A stretch of DNA of 64,000 nt from Bacteroidota bacterium (GCA_030147525.1 JASBVF010000047.1:124001-188000); one strand, 5' to 3'. Counted from the stretch's first letter, positions 45,441-54,441 are shown. Numbers and translations: made by a program. The notes: generated from the letters alone by a model not told the origin.

Positions 45441-45932
45441 ATGCTACATCCACTTTTTCGATTTCAGTACCGTCAGTTGTTCCAATTGGCGATGGTTATT
45501 ACCATACTTTTTTCATTGAACAGCAAGCTTTTGGGCCAAACAGAAAACGACACGCTGCTAATCAGGGAAGCCGTATTGGATTATCTTGAAGGCCTTGAAT
45601 ACAACGATACCTTGAGGGTAGAAAAAGCATTGCATCCTGATTTGGCAAAAAGGGTAATCGGTAAGGATGAAAACAAAAAAGAGAAATTGGACAATATGAC
45701 TGCAGCAACGCTTTTGTATTATACAAAAACATTCGACTACACGAAATTATACAAGGCGGGTGTCGACCCTAAAGAACCCTTGAAAGTAGAGGTCATATTA
45801 TTCGACATCTCCCATAATATAGCGACCGTCAAAGCCGTACAGAACAAATTTGCCTTCTTTGATTACATCCATCTTGGGAAAATCAATGGTGAATGGAAAA
45901 TCGTAAATATTTTATGGGCGTGGACGGATTAG
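45441..45932 (+). CDS. Exported lumazine-binding-like NTF2-fold protein
   Basis: A 163-residue protein with a hydrophobic N-terminal signal (QLFQLAMVITILFSLNSKLLGQ). The mature part has DTLLIREAVLDYLEGLEYNDTLRVEKALHPDLAKRVI and IHLGKINGEWKIVNILWAW, the pattern of the putative lumazine-binding (Lumazine_bd_2) family, another NTF2-like fold. Ligand binding by this family is not firmly shown. It adds a fourth NTF2-fold gene to the cluster. Confidence 0.72.
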   Translation: MLHPLFRFQYRQLFQLAMVITILFSLNSKLLGQTENDTLLIREAVLDYLEGLEYNDTLRVEKALHPDLAKRVIGKDENKKEKLDNMTAATLLYYTKTFDYTKLYKAGVDPKEPLKVEVILFDISHNIATVKAVQNKFAFFDYIHLGKINGEWKIVNILWAWTD

Positions 45933-46063
45933 CCTCATTTCAAATAAATACGGTAACAGCGTGTACGCAACCATGGCGTAAACAATTGCCGTGAGGCCTG
46001 ACTTCGGGTCACGCCGGCCATACACCCAGCCCCGTTTCTCCATAATTTAAAAATCTATTTATC

Positions 46064-46417
46064 ATGAAATATATTCTTCTGGCCGCTGCCATGCTACTGG
46101 CGGCCCTGGCCACCCTACAGCCTGAAAACAACCACCTGCCGTTGCCTCATGCCGCCGGTCCTGAACCGGGCATGGAATCCAAGCCCAAAGCCACGGCATC
46201 TTCAACAGCGCCCACTACGGCCATGCAGTCCGCCTACCAAACCGAAGAAGCGGACGTTTACCCCCGGTTGGCTGCTTTCCTGATGTATCAATGCGCCATG
46301 GAACGGCTTGACCCTGACGGACAATGGATGGAAGGTCCAGGACTGACGCCTGATTCAGATGGCCCAATAAACCCTGACAGATTCCTCCACCAGATTATGT
46401 TATTCAAATCACGGTGA
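46064..46417 (+). CDS. Small exported protein of unknown function ending inside a palindrome
   Basis: A 117-residue frame with a signal-like start (MKYILLAAAMLLAALATLQPE), a Pro/Ser/Thr-rich middle (KPKATASSTAPTTA) and QTEEADVYPRLAAFLMYQCAMERLD. The last codons and the TGA stop (46415-46417) fall within the left arm of the palindrome at 46406, so the original C-terminus may have been replaced by the repeat. No family recognised. Its general layout resembles the small exported protein at 41176. Confidence 0.5.
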   Translation: MKYILLAAAMLLAALATLQPENNHLPLPHAAGPEPGMESKPKATASSTAPTTAMQSAYQTEEADVYPRLAAFLMYQCAMERLDPDGQWMEGPGLTPDSDGPINPDRFLHQIMLFKSR

Positions 46418-46439
46418 TTTTTTGAAATCACAGTGATTT
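46406..46439 (+). repeat. Intercistronic palindrome, family member 3
   Basis: AAATCACGGTGATTT (46406-46420) and AAATCACAGTGATTT (46425-46439) are each nearly self-complementary and also pair with each other (one mismatch). It shares the arm core AATCANGGTGATTT with members 1 and 2. It lies 40 bp before the TonB receptor start codon. Confidence 0.72.
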
Positions 46440-46478
46440 ACCGAACTCATTTTCATTAAAAAAATACCTCCCCAAGTC

Positions 46479-48914
46479 ATGAAACAATCTATCAAATCTC
46501 TCCTAATCCTGGCCGCTGCGGTGTGCTTTGGTGCCGCCCTTTCCGCCCAAACGCAGGTGAAAGGCCACATCCTCGAAGCACAAGGCGAACCCCTGGCCTT
46601 TGCCAACATCCTGCTACTCGATGCTGCCGACAGCAGTTTTATTAAAGGCGAAATAACCGACCTGGACGGCACCTTCACGCTGGCAGGTCTTTCAACGGGC
46701 AGCTACCGCTGCGAGGTCAGCATGGTGGGGTACGCCAGTCAATCAATTGAATTTCAACTAAAAAAGCAGACGGGCGTGCTGTCGCTCGGCGACATTGTGC
46801 TGGACGGAAGCCAGGACCTGGCCGAGGTGGAAGTGACTGCCCGCAAGGCCCTGGTAGAAGTGCGGGCGGACATGCTCGTTTTCAATGTGGCGGCCAGTCC
46901 CAGTGCCTCGGGCGTCAACGGGCTCGACTTGCTCCGCAAAGCGCCGGGCGTGAAGGTGGACAAGGACAACAACATCCTGCTGCTTGGCAAGGCGGGTGTG
47001 CAAATCCATATCAACGGAAGCCCCTCCCGCTTGTCGGGCAACGACCTGGCAACGCTGTTGCAAAACATGACTTCCGACAACATCGAGGCCATCGAAATTA
47101 TTTCCAATCCCTCGTCCAAATACGATGCGGAGGGAAATGCGGGCATCATCAACCTGCGGCTGAAAAAGAACCCGGCTCAGGGCTTCAATGGCAGCCTGAA
47201 CTCCTCTTTCACGCAAGGGGAATATCTGCGGTACAGCAATGGCTTTTCCATGAACTACGGCGGCGAGCGCATCCGGGCTTCGTTTGAACTCAGCCGCTCG
47301 GAGGAAGACCACGCCGATTATTTTTTAGATACTAAAAACCAGAACGGCTTCGTGCTGGATCTTGACTCTGATGAAGTCAAACACCGCACCGGCTACAACA
47401 TGGGCTTTGGACTGGATGTCCAGTTGGCCAGGCGGCACAGCCTCAGCCTCACAGGCCGGGCCATCCGCAACCAGAACGACAATGTGCTGGAGAGTACGAC
47501 GAGAATTACGCTGCCCGGCTCGACAGAACTGGACCAACTGCTCGTTTCACAAACCTTGCTGAACCAGTCGTTTCGCAATTCCAATTTCAACCTGAACCAC
47601 AACTGGAGCATTGACAAAACCTCCCGTTTCACCACCGACGTCAGTTTCGGAAAATTCAACACACGTGGGTTTACGCAGCAGCCGAATACTTTTTTTGCAG
47701 CGGATGAAACGACGGTGCTCAGCGTTTCCGACAACGAATTTGATGCAGACACCGACATCGACATGTGGTCGGCGAAGGCGGATTATGAAAAAACGTGGGG
47801 CCAGTTCACCTTGTCGACGGGCGGGAAATTTGCCCGCATCGCCACCGACAACCGCTTCGCTTTTTTCAACGTCGGCGCCAATGGGCCGGTGCCTGATTTG
47901 GACCGGACCAATGATTTTACCTACACGGAACAGGTGGCGGCAGCCTACGCCATCCTCGATGCCAATGTGGGCAAGTTCCTGAAACTCAGCGCCGGACTTC
48001 GGGTGGAAAACACTGCCTCCCGTGGCCGTTTGATGAGCATCCAGCAAATTGACGACACGGATGTTTCCCGCAATTACACCAACCTGTTCCCCAACGTGGG
48101 CCTGTCGTTCAACGACGGCGAAACGCACTCGCTGAGTCTCAGCGTCGGGCGGCGCATCACCCGCCCCAACTACCAAAACCTCAACCCCTTCGAGAAGCCA
48201 TTGAGCCAGTTGACGGCCTGGAAGGGCAACCCCTTCCTACGGCCCAATTACATCATGAATTACCAGGCCACGTATGCCTTCCGGCAAAAGCTGACCGTTA
48301 CCGGGCAGTACAGCGTGACCGAGGACTTTTTTGCCACCATTTTTGAAATTACGGGCGACGACCGCAACGTCATCATCCCCTACAATATGGGACAGGTCAA
48401 GCAGTACAGCATTTCGGCCAGCTACCCGTTTGAAGTCACGAAGTTTTGGGAGTTCACTGCCTTCGCTGACGGCGGTCACAACACCTACCGGGGCAACCTC
48501 GAAGGCACCGATATCGACCTCACTCAAACCACCTGGTCGGTCAGGGTGCAGAATAATTTCAAATTGCCCTGGGGCATTTTCATGGATTTGACCTGGGAGC
48601 GCTGGAGCGACTGGATTTGGCGAGGCAGCATCCGGGTGCGGGGCAATCAACAGGTGAACGTGGGCTTCCGTAAAGATTTTTTGGACAAACGACTGCAAGT
48701 GCGCCTCACCGGCTCCGATGTATTCCGCACGACGAGCGACTATTTCTATAACGGCAACTATGGCGGCATCGAGATTGACGGCGTGCGCTCATTCGACAAC
48801 CAACGCTTTGGAGCAGGCGCCACCTGGAAATTTGGGAACCAAAAAGTAAAGGCGGCAAAACGATCACGGGGAGCGATGGAGGAGGAGCTGCGGCGGCTGA
48901 ATGGTGGGGACTGA
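46479..48914 (+). CDS. TonB-dependent outer-membrane barrel protein with CarboxypepD_reg-like domain
   Basis: An 811-residue protein: signal peptide (MKQSIKSLLILAAAVCFGAALSAQ), CarboxypepD_reg-like domain (~25-110, TQVKGHILEAQGEPLAFANI), a plug (~115-230; LDLLRKAPGVKVDKDNNILL, NIEAIEIISNPSSKYDAEGNAGIINLRLKK) and an OMP_b-brl_3-type barrel ending VKAAKRSRGAMEEELRRL. The plug motifs are those of the barrel family 3, which is usually not paired with SusD. It closes the SnoaL cluster and is the likely uptake or export route for whatever small molecule the exported proteins handle. A bidirectional terminator follows. Confidence 0.88.
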   Translation: MKQSIKSLLILAAAVCFGAALSAQTQVKGHILEAQGEPLAFANILLLDAADSSFIKGEITDLDGTFTLAGLSTGSYRCEVSMVGYASQSIEFQLKKQTGVLSLGDIVLDGSQDLAEVEVTARKALVEVRADMLVFNVAASPSASGVNGLDLLRKAPGVKVDKDNNILLLGKAGVQIHINGSPSRLSGNDLATLLQNMTSDNIEAIEIISNPSSKYDAEGNAGIINLRLKKNPAQGFNGSLNSSFTQGEYLRYSNGFSMNYGGERIRASFELSRSEEDHADYFLDTKNQNGFVLDLDSDEVKHRTGYNMGFGLDVQLARRHSLSLTGRAIRNQNDNVLESTTRITLPGSTELDQLLVSQTLLNQSFRNSNFNLNHNWSIDKTSRFTTDVSFGKFNTRGFTQQPNTFFAADETTVLSVSDNEFDADTDIDMWSAKADYEKTWGQFTLSTGGKFARIATDNRFAFFNVGANGPVPDLDRTNDFTYTEQVAAAYAILDANVGKFLKLSAGLRVENTASRGRLMSIQQIDDTDVSRNYTNLFPNVGLSFNDGETHSLSLSVGRRITRPNYQNLNPFEKPLSQLTAWKGNPFLRPNYIMNYQATYAFRQKLTVTGQYSVTEDFFATIFEITGDDRNVIIPYNMGQVKQYSISASYPFEVTKFWEFTAFADGGHNTYRGNLEGTDIDLTQTTWSVRVQNNFKLPWGIFMDLTWERWSDWIWRGSIRVRGNQQVNVGFRKDFLDKRLQVRLTGSDVFRTTSDYFYNGNYGGIEIDGVRSFDNQRFGAGATWKFGNQKVKAAKRSRGAMEEELRRLNGGD

Positions 48915-49218
48915 CCAGAAACGCAGTTATTTTTCGCAACTTTTAGGTTTCATTAATAGCTTTTGCGAATCAGGGTTTGAAAAGTGAAGCAAAGTAACCG
49001 GGTGGTAAGCTGCTGTCCGGTTACACTACAGTTTTTCTATTCGGAGGAACATTTTCACGGATGCTGCGGCATGGAAAGCATTTCCGACTACAGCGTCTGA
49101 TTGTCGGAAAGTCCGGCCAGCCAATGAGATAATCTTATTTAAAAAGATGGCAGTTGTTCATACCTGAATAACTGCCATTTTCATTTTTTTTCAGTTGCTT
49201 GTGAATCCCGGGACTTAG
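48915..49218. other. Noncoding gap between the barrel protein and the peptidoglycan-binding gene
   Basis: 304 bp with nothing coding. The only clear structure is the terminator at 49141-49191. Confidence 0.4.
49141..49191. terminator. Bidirectional terminator between convergent genes
   Basis: An A-run, arms ATGGCAGTTGTTCA (49147-49160) and TGAATAACTGCCAT (49165-49178) with one G-U, then a T-rich run. It serves the TonB barrel gene (plus) and the split peptidoglycan-binding gene (minus). Confidence 0.8.
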
Positions 49219-50469
49219 TTAGGCCATTCTCTCGCCATCCTTCATACTTCCCGCCCAGGTGGCAATGGTGTTTTCATCAATTTCATCCGAAAGCCTGAAG
49301 GTCTCGTCACGGCTGAGGGTGTAAACAATCGTGTGGACGCCCTCGGGTGCATAGCAAAGGATCAGGTCCGTCAGTACGTTGTAAGCGGCCCGGGTTTTTC
49401 CTTTTGTTAAATCCGAATAGCCGGGAGAAGCAAAGGCTGAGCAGTCGATCACTTTGCCCTCGTTGTTGATGTAGCTCTGTCCGGCAATCACCTGGCAGCC
49501 TGCCGAGTAGTTGGTGTGACCTTTCCCCGACCAGTGGATGTTGATCGAATTATTGGGAGCACCGTCAATTCCCTTGTCGATGTCAGCCTGGGTCAGGGAG
49601 TTGGTGTTGTCCCGGTCCCGGAAAACGAGCACGCCCCGGTTGGCGGGTTTCAAGGCACGGTACACTTGCCTGGCATCGCTGATTTTATGCCAGGCAAATT
49701 TGTAAACATGCTGGCCTTCCAGCAAAAAAGGTTCGTCTTTGCGTCTGCCTGCCATGGATTGGCTCGGGTCGGTGGAGCCTCAGAATTTGAACACCATCCC
49801 TTTGATGAGAAGGACGAACAGGTCGTCGTTTTCCCTTCGCTGAGCCGAGGCGTCCTGGTTACGGCGGATGCCGATCAGGTGGATGGTCTCAGGCGAAGTA
49901 TCCCAGTCGCTGATTTTGAGTGTGTCACTTTGCCGGGGGTAGTTGTTCACCAGCTCCAGGATGTGATTGGGTGTTTTTATATAGAAATCTTTTGCTTTTC
50001 GCAACAAGGCAATCCATTTGTTGAACTCCTCCGAACCTGCCTGCGAAGAGGACCGGCCCCACTGGCAAACGAAGTCGGGAGTACCCTGTTTTTCCGTCTT
50101 CCATTTTTCAATAAAAGAGAACGTGTTGGAGCCTGCCACCCCGTCGGGTGTGCCGATGGAATCGCCGCCCTCCACAGTGCGGATGTATTCCTGAAAAAGA
50201 CGGACCGCTGCTGCCGTTACGTAGCCATAGATGCCGTCAAGGCTGGCTCTTGGCATGAATCCGGCGTCTTTCAGGAATTGCTGCAATTCTTTGACCGGCT
50301 GGCCGGCCACCTCCTGGAAGGGCTGCCATTGGCCGTCCCCTTCATCCCGGAAGGAAAGTTTATTTTGCAGGCCCGGAACCATGCTGGCATGGTAAACAGA
50401 CAGGAATTTTCTTTTGTCGGCAGGCATAGAGCCTTGATCAACTTTACCGAGGCGAAGGGTAGAACTCAT
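49219..50469 (-). pseudogene. Peptidoglycan-binding / L,D-transpeptidase-like gene interrupted by an in-frame TGA
   Basis: Two minus-strand frames, 50469-49780 (229 residues) and 49755-49219 (178 residues), lie in the same reading frame separated by one TGA at 49782-49780 and eight sense codons (GSTDPSQS). The first half has a PG_binding_1-type domain (~75-120; VKELQQFLKDAGFMPRASLD, YVTAAAVRLFQEYI). The second has IHWSGKGHTNYSAGCQVI, reminiscent of the His...S-x-G-C motif of YkuD transpeptidases, then VIDCSAFA. Together they would make one ~416-residue protein. The ATG of the second half has no evident ribosome-binding site. Recent nonsense mutation, sequencing error or two separate products are the alternatives. 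Confidence 0.72.
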
Positions 50470-50809
50470 TTGGTAGCTGTTTTTAGTTTGTTAAAAAGTA
50501 ACCCTGCAGATCTTCGTGCATTGTCCTTTAAGCTTTGATGTTTCATTCGGGTAAACTTCCCGGTTTGTACTTTTTTGAAAAACACCCTGTTAATCCGGGC
50601 AATCCGTAGCGGTCTGAGTGGTTACGAAAGAAGTCGTTTTCTCAAGGTCAAATTTGGTGAAATTTACGGAAAGTATTCTTTTTTCAGGCAGACGGTTAAA
50701 AGTGAGGGGAGCCTGCAAGCTCCGAAGCCCCGAAAGTTTGATTTTTTTCTTATGAATATTGTTCGTTAAATTAGCATCTCCCCTTTTTATGAAATGAAAA
50801 TTCCTGACC
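50470..50809. other. Noncoding stretch with divergent promoters
   Basis: 340 bp. A 64-codon TTG-initiated frame at 50575-50769 has no family features and is not called. The region must hold start signals for the split gene (minus) and the YD-repeat-like gene (plus), but I could not assign them. Confidence 0.35.
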
Positions 50810-51679
50810 ATGTACGATCAAGTAACCACCATCCTGATTTTACTGGCTCCACTTACCATTTTTTCCCAAAAGTTTGAAAAAGCACCTGACGTTGGCAAGC
50901 CCGTCCGGCAAATAATCGAATGGTCCGTGCTGTCGGGCAGTGAGCAGGTGTTGGAAAAAAATCAGAAGCACGGCGTGTACAATTTCAGGGAAGATGGCAA
51001 GCTTGAATCCTGGCAGACTTTTGACTTCATAAGGCAGGAACAAAAATTCACCTACGACAGTAAGGGGCGATTGATCAAAGTCATTCAATCGGGCAGGGAA
51101 GATTGGATAAAAACAACATTTACCTACCAACATGCCCGTACCATCAAGGAGGTCGAGGAATATTTATCTTCGAGGCGAGTCATCTACTTTACTGACAATG
51201 ACGATCAACTGGTGGAGGAGAAGTACTTTTTGAAAAGTGAAATAACCGGTGGCCACAGATGGATGACCCGCCGCCGTTTTTTCGAATACAATGAAGCTGG
51301 AAACCTTATCAACGTTTTGGAATACGTGTATAAAAATGGAAAAAAAGTGGGGGAGGAAGCCGTCACTCATACCTACGACGAAGAGGGCCGCCTGATCAAA
51401 TCGGAGGATTTAGACATGAATGAGTTACCGGAAAAGGTTACGGAATACACTTACGATGGGTCCGGCCATCTCATGGCAAAGACCATCACCGGCATGGGGC
51501 CGGAACCAATCGAGCGCACAGAGTATATCTGGAAAGATGGCCATGTTGCAAAGGAAATTCACAAAGCAGGGAATCGCAGAACCGTGGATATCTACGAAGA
51601 AGGTCAGCTTGTCGGCTGTAAAATTTACCTGGATGGCCACAAGGTGAAAACCTTAAAATATCAGTACGTCTTTTGGTGA
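50810..51679 (+). CDS. Exported YD/RHS-like repeat protein
   Basis: A 289-residue protein with an N-terminal hydrophobic signal (VTTILILLAPLTIFSQ). The mature part is a series of short beta-hairpin repeats of the YD type: FTYDSKGRLIKVIQSGRED, FFEYNEAGNLINVLEYVYKNG, HTYDEEGRLIKSEDLD, EYTYDGSGHLMAK, then DIYEEGQLVGCKIYLDGHKVK. Such repeats form beta-solenoid-like scaffolds. There is no toxin or catalytic domain, so a role in polymorphic toxin systems should not be assumed. Confidence 0.72.
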   Translation: MYDQVTTILILLAPLTIFSQKFEKAPDVGKPVRQIIEWSVLSGSEQVLEKNQKHGVYNFREDGKLESWQTFDFIRQEQKFTYDSKGRLIKVIQSGREDWIKTTFTYQHARTIKEVEEYLSSRRVIYFTDNDDQLVEEKYFLKSEITGGHRWMTRRRFFEYNEAGNLINVLEYVYKNGKKVGEEAVTHTYDEEGRLIKSEDLDMNELPEKVTEYTYDGSGHLMAKTITGMGPEPIERTEYIWKDGHVAKEIHKAGNRRTVDIYEEGQLVGCKIYLDGHKVKTLKYQYVFW

Positions 51680-51853
51680 AATGTGATGAAGGCCTCGCTC
51701 TTTGCCCGGACTGTATTTCGGGTTCAAGCAATTCACCAAAGACTTCATTTCACAACCATTGTTCATTGATAACCAATGCTGGAGCTTCTGATTTTTTTTC
51801 TAAATTGGCCGGGAATATTCACCTTTATTTTTCACCGGTCATAAAACAAAAAC

Positions 51854-52762
51854 ATGAGTTACAACCGTCGTAAATTTATTCAAGCTGCCGGAGCTATCAC
51901 TGCCGGCGCAATGATCCTGCCGCAGTTTGGCTGCAAAAACAACAACCAAACCGCTGCTGCCGAGACAGGAACTGCCACTGCCGCACCGCCTTCCCTGAGC
52001 AACTTTGGCATTCAGCTTTACACCCTTCGGGATGTCATGCCCGAGGATCCGAAAGGCGTCATCAAACAACTCGCCGACTTCGGATACACACAAATTGAAA
52101 GCTACGAAGGCGACAAAGGAATGTTCTGGGGCATGAGCAACACGGAATTTAAAAGCTACCTCGACAGCCTGGGCATGAGCATCGTTTCCAGCCATTGCGA
52201 CATCAATACGGATTTTGAAAAAAAGGCAGCCCAGGCTGCAGAGATCGGCATGAAATACCTGGTTTGCCCCTGGGTTGGTCCGCAAAAAAGCATGGATAAC
52301 TGGAAAAAAGTGACCGATAAGTTCAACGAATGCGGCGCCATTTGCCAAAAGAACGGCATCCGCTTCGCCTATCACAACCATGAGTACACCTTCGTGGCGT
52401 TCTCTGGCATGATTCCTCACAATTTCATCATGGAAAACACCGATCCTGCCCTGGTTGACCACGAAATGGACATTTACTGGGTGGTGACCGGCGGTGCTGA
52501 TCCGATTGAATTTCTGACGAAATATCCGAACCGTTTCCGCCTCTGCCACGTGAAAGACAGATTGAAAACCGCAGCTTACGATGAGCGGGAGGCTTCCTGC
52601 GATCTCGGTACCGGCAGCATCGATTATGCTAAAATCCTGAAAGTAGCCCAGGACAACGGCATGCAATACTACATCGTCGAGCAGGAACGCTACGACAACT
52701 CCACCCCGCTCGAAAGTGTAAAAGTGAATGCGGAGTATCTGAAAAACTTACGGTTTGCCTGA
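51854..52762 (+). CDS. Tat-exported sugar phosphate isomerase/epimerase-like protein
   Basis: A 302-residue protein with a twin-arginine signal (MSYNRRKFIQAAGAITAGAM) and a possible lipobox at QFGCKN, so exported folded. The mature part is a xylose-isomerase-like TIM barrel: FGIQLYTLRDVMPEDPKGVI, ADFGYTQIESYEG, SSHCDINTDFEKKAAQAAEIGMKYLVCPW, NGIRFAYHNHEYTF, DHEMDIYWVVTGGADPIEF, CHVKDR and a C-terminal EQERYDNSTPLESVK. His/Glu/Asp residues at strand ends fit metal-dependent isomerases. Exported members are common in Bacteroidota; the substrate sugar is unknown. Confidence 0.87.
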   Translation: MSYNRRKFIQAAGAITAGAMILPQFGCKNNNQTAAAETGTATAAPPSLSNFGIQLYTLRDVMPEDPKGVIKQLADFGYTQIESYEGDKGMFWGMSNTEFKSYLDSLGMSIVSSHCDINTDFEKKAAQAAEIGMKYLVCPWVGPQKSMDNWKKVTDKFNECGAICQKNGIRFAYHNHEYTFVAFSGMIPHNFIMENTDPALVDHEMDIYWVVTGGADPIEFLTKYPNRFRLCHVKDRLKTAAYDEREASCDLGTGSIDYAKILKVAQDNGMQYYIVEQERYDNSTPLESVKVNAEYLKNLRFA

Positions 52763-52770
52763 TAGAAATA

Positions 52771-52806
52771 AATTCGGGATGCACACAGCATCCCGAATTC
52801 GTTTTA
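52771..52806 (+). terminator. Intrinsic terminator after the isomerase-like gene
   Basis: Perfect 12-bp stem (AATTCGGGATGC at 52771-52782 with GCATCCCGAATT at 52788-52799), 5-nt loop and a short T-run, 8 bp after the stop codon. Confidence 0.85.
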
Positions 52807-52967
52807 GTTGAATTTGATCAGTTTTTTGCAATAAAATCTTCCTTTCAGCAGTTTTTTCTGAAATATTCTTCCTTTTAATCAACATTTTCCCCCGTTTTCT
52901 TGATTCATATGGTAGAGGCAGGTAACAGCAGGCCTTTAATTGCAGATAAACCAAAAACACTTTTGAC

Positions 52968-53123
52968 ATGAAGATTTTAAAAGCCACCGCCATCATCCTC
53001 TTTGCCCTTATTTTTACCTACAGCGTTTCCTGCTACCTGTGGTGCAACTTCACGCCGCAAGGCAAACAAAAGCAGATGGAAAGAAACCAAGGCCCGGCAG
53101 CTTCCTATTTTTTGATGGATTAA
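52968..53123 (+). CDS. Possible small lipoprotein (51 residues)
   Basis: A short frame starting MKILKATAIILFALIFTYSV, with a hydrophobic core and a lipobox-like YSVSC followed by YLWCNFTPQGKQKQMERNQG. The length and signal-like start suit a small exported or membrane peptide. Opposite-strand frames here have no such features. No family recognised. Confidence 0.4.
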   Translation: MKILKATAIILFALIFTYSVSCYLWCNFTPQGKQKQMERNQGPAASYFLMD

Positions 53124-53264
53124 CGGGGGCGATCCCTTCCCCAGGTTTTGCAATTCCCGGATTTAAGTACTTTTGACGATGAGAGGCAAAGGTTGACGTG
53201 ATTTTTTTAAGAAAGAATTACTGCCAGCTGACGCTTCCCGGTTTTTTTAGTAAAATGATTTGCC

Positions 53265-53498
53265 ATGCTCATTTTAAAATACGCCGTCAAAACACAGGAA
53301 ACTGAAGAGCTGGAAGAACGCTTGCGCCAATTAACGTTAGCCCATCAGGTAGAATTGGCGCCGGAGGTGAAGGAGCCGGTGCTGGTGGAAGGCAGAATTA
53401 CTTTTACCGGAAGGCAAAAAATCAACGAACACCTGGACGAATTAGCCCGGGAGCTCTACTTCTGGCAATATTGCAACTGTGCCCCTGTGGATGCCTGA
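53265..53498 (+). CDS. Small conserved-looking hypothetical protein
   Basis: A 77-residue soluble protein: an amphipathic helix (TEELEERLRQLTLAHQVEL), a central GRITFTGRQKINEHLDELARE, and a Cys pair near the end (WQYCNCAPVDA). The pattern of short proteins with a helix and a C-terminal CxC is familiar in Bacteroidota, but I cannot name a function. It is 53 bp upstream of the exonuclease gene on the same strand. Confidence 0.6.
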   Translation: MLILKYAVKTQETEELEERLRQLTLAHQVELAPEVKEPVLVEGRITFTGRQKINEHLDELARELYFWQYCNCAPVDA

Positions 53499-53550
53499 GC
53501 AGCCTTGTTTCCTCATTTTATATCCTTTCATCGTACTGCGCTAACTGCCA

Positions 53551-54234
53551 ATGATCTTCGATTTCTTGTTAAAACGAAAAACGTATCCCGGTTTTTACCG
53601 GGAGTACCTTTCCTTTTTTGAAAATACCTATTCAAAGAAGATGCCCATCAGTGAAGTGCGATTTGTGGTAGTTGATACCGAAACAACCGGCTTGAATGTG
53701 AAAAAAGATAAGATTTTGTCCATCGCTGCCGCTGGTGTACTCAGCTGGCAGCTCGACATGGAAGATACGTTCGACTGTTTTTTACATCAAAAAAAGCACT
53801 CGCCTGACAGCGCTAAAATCCACGGCATTTTACAAAAAGAAACACAGGCCGGACTGCCGGAAGCAGAAGCATTGGAGCGCTTTCTTTCATTTTGTAAAAA
53901 CAGCGTGATCGTCGGCCAACACATCGGCTTCGACGTGGCTATTTTAAACAATGCCCTCAAAGCGAACCGGGCCGGCAAACTGAAAAATAAAACCCTCGAT
54001 ACCGCCCGCATGGCCATCCGGGTGGAGCATCCGTTTCACACCTATCACACCGCCTACAAGCCCGGCGAGTACAGTCTCGATGCGCTCTGCAAACGATTCA
54101 ACATACCTGATCAGGAGCGGCACACCGCTGCAGGCGATGCCTACATCACGGCTATTTTGTTTTTAAAACTGCTGGCCAGGATTCGCCAGCGGGGCGTAAA
54201 AACGCTGGGGGAGCTGATGGATATGATGCCGTGA
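53551..54234 (+). CDS. DEDDh 3'-5' exonuclease (DnaQ-like)
   Basis: A 227-residue exonuclease. The three ExoI-III motifs are readable: [26 protein letters not shown] (D and E ligands), [19 protein letters not shown], and [20 protein letters not shown] (H and D). The N-terminal ~40 residues ([20 protein letters not shown]) are an extension before the catalytic core. Such proteins may proofread or process DNA/RNA ends; without a fused partner, a DNA polymerase epsilon role is only one option. Confidence 0.88.
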   Translation: MIFDFLLKRKTYPGFYREYLSFFENTYSKKMPISEVRFVVVDTETTGLNVKKDKILSIAAAGVLSWQLDMEDTFDCFLHQKKHSPDSAKIHGILQKETQAGLPEAEALERFLSFCKNSVIVGQHIGFDVAILNNALKANRAGKLKNKTLDTARMAIRVEHPFHTYHTAYKPGEYSLDALCKRFNIPDQERHTAAGDAYITAILFLKLLARIRQRGVKTLGELMDMMP

Positions 54235-54358
54235 GGAATTGATTTACGATTCTTCGATGTACGATTTTTGATTTTTGATTTGGCGGGCATGTTGAAATTT
54301 CATCCCGGCATACTGTCGTTCCGTCGGTTTTGAAATCGTGGTCATTTCAGAAAAAATT

Positions 54359-54366
54359 TACATTTG
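54359..54366 (+). promoter_or_regulatory. Possible -7 promoter element upstream of clpB
   Basis: TACATTTG matches TAnnTTTG, 75 bp before the clpB start codon. A TTTG word at 54329 is spaced too widely to be a confident -33 element. Confidence 0.3.
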
Positions 54367-54400
54367 CAAACTGCCGCCTTAGCGAGCAACTAACAACCCC

Positions 54401-54421
54401 GCCTGACTGACTCAGTCGGGC
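54401..54421 (+). other. Small hairpin in the clpB leader
   Basis: GCCTGACTG and CAGTCGGGC pair over 9 bp (one G-U) around a 3-nt loop, ending 20 bp before the start codon. It does not match the CIRCE element. A role in heat control is only a possibility. Confidence 0.35.
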
Positions 54422-54441
54422 AGGGATCAACGAACAACGAA

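Noticed and set aside
49780-49782. TGA recoded as selenocysteine
   Set aside because: No selenocysteine insertion hairpin was identified and the residue is not in a redox-type motif; nonsense mutation is the simpler reading.
50575-50769. 64-codon TTG-started frame upstream of the YD-repeat gene
   Set aside because: No family features and it lies where divergent promoters are expected.
50810-51679. Polymorphic toxin based on YD repeats
   Set aside because: No C-terminal toxin domain and no immunity gene next to it; only a short repeat scaffold.
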